Shown: in pieces, positions 62,109-64,000 of the stretch
Layout: each line of letters starts with the position of its first letter
How positions within the stretch are numbered: position 1 is the stretch's first letter
DNA from: Streptomyces pinistramenti
GTDB lineage: Bacteria > Actinomycetota > Actinomycetes > Streptomycetales > Streptomycetaceae
Assembly: GCF_020564935.1 (NCBI RefSeq)
Contig: NZ_JAJCXB010000024.1
Coordinates: 1 to 64,000 of the forward strand
Direction: 5' to 3'
DNA: 64,000 nt
Position numbers and translations under genes: made by a program
The notes under the pieces: generated by a model
What the model was told of the DNA's origin: nothing
The model's database searches: none
What the model saw: the letters and a program-made list of their open reading frames with translations, nothing else

Positions 62109-64000
62109 CTACGTGGTTCCGGGCCCGCGGATGGTGCGGTGGACGTTTTCCTTGGTGCTCGGGCCCGGGGTGGCGTCCGCGATCCACGGGCCGTCGCCGC
62201 TGGGGTCGACGACTCCCTCCTCCAGCCAGCGGTACCGGCCGGCGAGGACGCCGGAGACGAGTCTGCGGTCGGGTGCGTCGGTGTTGTCCCAGAGCCGCCC
62301 GAACAGTTCGTCGACGCGGATCCTGGCCTGGCGGCAGAAGGTGTCGGCCAGTTGGTGGGCCTCGCGGCCGTGGCCGCCGGCCAGGCGCAGGTGCTCGGCG
62401 CGTACGCAGGCGGCGCTCATGGCGAAGAGTTCCGCGCCGATGTCGACGACCCGGCCCAGGAAGCCCTGCTTGGTCTCCATCCGGCCCTGCCAGCGCGACA
62501 TGGCGTAGAAGGTGGCGCGTGCCAGCTTCCGGCAGGACCGCTCGACGTACCGCAGATGCCCGGCGAGGGCACCGAACTCCTCATAGGCGTACGGGAGTTG
62601 GCCGGGACCTGCGACGAGGCGGGGTAGCCAGCGGGCGTAGAAGCGGCCGGCGTTCGCCGCGGCCCTGCCCTTGTCGCCGAGGCTCTTCTCGGGGTCGATG
62701 AGGTCGCCGGCGACGGAGAGGTGTGCGTCGACGGCCTCGCGGGCGATCAGCAGGTGCATGATCTCGGTGGAGCCCTCGAAGATGCGGTTGATGCGCAGGT
62801 CACGCAGCAACTGCTCGGCGGGGACCGCGCGTTCGCCGCGGGCGGCCAGCGAGGCGGCGGTCTCGAAGCCGCGGCCGCCGCGGATCTGCACCAGCTCGTC
62901 GGCCATCCGCCAGCCCATCTCGGAGCCGTAGAGCTTGGCGAGCGCCGCCTCGATGCGGATGTCGTTGCGGTTCTCGTCGGCCATCTGGGCGGAGAGGTCG
63001 ACCACCGCTTCGAGGGCGAAGGTGGTGGCGGCGATGAAGGAGATCTTGGCGCCGACGGCCTCGTGCTCGGCGATCGGCCTGCCCCACTGCTCGCGGGCGG
63101 CCGACCACTCCCGGGCGATTTTCAGGCACCACTTGCCGGAGCCCACGCACATCGCGGGCAGCGAGAGCCGTCCGGTGTTGAGCGTGGTCAGCGCGATCTT
63201 GAGGCCTGCGCCTTCGGGGCCGATGCGCTGCGCGGCCGGCACCCGCACCCCGTGGAAACGGGTGACGCCGTTCTCCAGGCCGCGCAGGCCCATGAAGGCG
63301 TTGCGCTGCTCGACGGTGATGCCGGGCGAGGTGGCCTCGACGACGAAGGCGGTGATGCCGCCCTTGTGGCCGGAAGTCGCCGGTACCCGCGCCATCACCA
63401 CCAGGAGGTCGGCGACCACGCCGTTGGTGGTCCACAGCTTCACGCCGTCCAGGACGTATCCGTCGCCGTCGGGGACGGCGGTGGTCGCCAGGCGGGCCGG
63501 GTCCGAGCCGACGTCCGGCTCGGTGAGCAGGAACGCGGAGATGTCGGTGCGGGCGCAGCGCGGCAGGAAGGTGTCCTTCTGCTCCTGGGAGCCGAAGATC
63601 TTCAGGGGCTGCGGGACGCCGATCGACTGGTGTGCGGAGAGCAGCGCGCCGACGGCGGGGCTGGCGGAGCCGATCAGGGAGAGGGCCTTGTTGTAGTAGA
63701 CCTGGGTGAGGCCGAGGCCGCCGTATTTCGTGTCGATCTTCATGCCGAGCGCGCCGATTTCCTTGAGGCCGTTGACGGTCTCGTCGGGGATCCGGCCCTC
63801 GCGTTCGATCCGCGCTCCGTCGATCCGGGTCTCGCAGAACGTGCGCAGGGCGGCCAGGAAGGTCTCGCCGCGCCGTACGTCCTCGGCTGCGGGGCTGGGG
63901 TGCGGGTGGATCAGGTCGAGCCGGAAGCGTCCCAGGAACAGTTCCTTGGCGAAGCTGGGCTTGCGCCAGTCCTGCTCACGGGCCGCCTCCGCGACCTGGC
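62109..64000 (-). CDS. Acyl-CoA dehydrogenase family protein (5' end beyond window)
   Basis: About 630 residues are visible; the frame stays open to the window end, so the start lies outside. The core has the signatures ISAFLLTEPDVGSD and KLWTTNGVVADLLVV (FAD/substrate region), and RGGRGFETAASL near the C-terminal catalytic domain. A long C-terminal extension (~250 residues after the usual ~380-residue core) resembles the large actinobacterial acyl-CoA dehydrogenases. Catalyses alpha-beta dehydrogenation of acyl-CoA thioesters; exact substrate unknown. Ends 189 bases from dxr. Confidence 0.9.
   Translation of the reverse strand, partial: QVAEAAREQDWRKPSFAKELFLGRFRLDLIHPHPSPAAEDVRRGETFLAALRTFCETRIDGARIEREGRIPDETVNGLKEIGALGMKIDTKYGGLGLTQVYYNKALSLIGSASPAVGALLSAHQSIGVPQPLKIFGSQEQKDTFLPRCARTDISAFLLTEPDVGSDPARLATTAVPDGDGYVLDGVKLWTTNGVVADLLVVMARVPATSGHKGGITAFVVEATSPGITVEQRNAFMGLRGLENGVTRFHGVRVPAAQRIGPEGAGLKIALTTLNTGRLSLPAMCVGSGKWCLKIAREWSAAREQWGRPIAEHEAVGAKISFIAATTFALEAVVDLSAQMADENRNDIRIEAALAKLYGSEMGWRMADELVQIRGGRGFETAASLAARGERAVPAEQLLRDLRINRIFEGSTEIMHLLIAREAVDAHLSVAGDLIDPEKSLGDKGRAAANAGRFYARWLPRLVAGPGQLPYAYEEFGALAGHLRYVERSCRKLARATFYAMSRWQGRMETKQGFLGRVVDIGAELFAMSAACVRAEHLRLAGGHGREAHQLADTFCRQARIRVDELFGRLWDNTDAPDRRLVSGVLAGRYRWLEEGVVDPSGDGPWIADATPGPSTKENVHRTIRGPGTT

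Overview
The window looks like a Streptomyces chromosome. Base composition is very GC-rich with strong third-position GC bias, GTG and TTG starts are common, and the gene order is the conserved Streptomyces arrangement in which a type VII secretion (ESX) locus is embedded between housekeeping blocks. No rRNA, tRNA, CRISPR array, insertion sequence or phage gene was seen.

Left block (about 0.4-10.9 kb, almost all minus strand): RNase J, dapA, thyX, two small membrane-protein genes on the plus strand, a TPR-like membrane protein, dapB, an M16 zinc peptidase overlapping pnp, and rpsO. This is lysine/diaminopimelate synthesis plus RNA turnover.

Central block (about 10.9-38.1 kb): an ESX-type locus. 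Core membrane parts are EccD (minus), EccC with three P-loop domains (plus), EccB (minus) and EccE (plus). Two classical WXG100 substrates, EsxB and EsxA, sit downstream of eccB. Accessory genes include two separate mycosin proteases, several WXG100/EspC-like substrates, a Gly-rich WXG protein, a CpnT-N-terminal-like protein with a Lys/Ala/Glu-rich tail, an EspI-like MinD/ParA ATPase with a large Gln/Pro-rich disordered region, an ATPase-like protein with an altered P-loop, and an Imm35-like/deaminase-like/SUKH-4-like fusion. No eccA is seen. The intergenic DNA here is unusually structured: a 16-bp tandem palindromic array, a BldD-like box over a -10 element, palindromes upstream of esxB, and a 19-bp triplication over a stop codon.

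Right block (about 38.3-64 kb, mostly minus strand): ribF; a 1707-residue protein with a trypsin-like fold lacking its catalytic serine, a P-loop NTPase and a repeat-rich C-terminus; truB, rbfA, a DUF503 gene, infB, ylxR, nusA and rimP (the translation/ribosome-maturation cluster); a plus-strand trio (lipoprotein, DUF4439 ferritin-like protein, degenerate aminoglycoside-phosphotransferase-like protein); proS with an unusual read-through 3' end; two GNAT acetyltransferases; ispG, a site-2 protease, dxr (MEP isoprenoid pathway); and the C-terminal part of an acyl-CoA dehydrogenase running off the window.

The strongest candidates for something undescribed are the pseudo-protease/NTPase/repeat protein (39495-44618), the immunity/deaminase-like fusion paired with a P-loop-degenerate ATPase (18955-22481), and the regulatory arrays inside the ESX locus. 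All functional assignments rest on reading motifs by eye; no database search was run.
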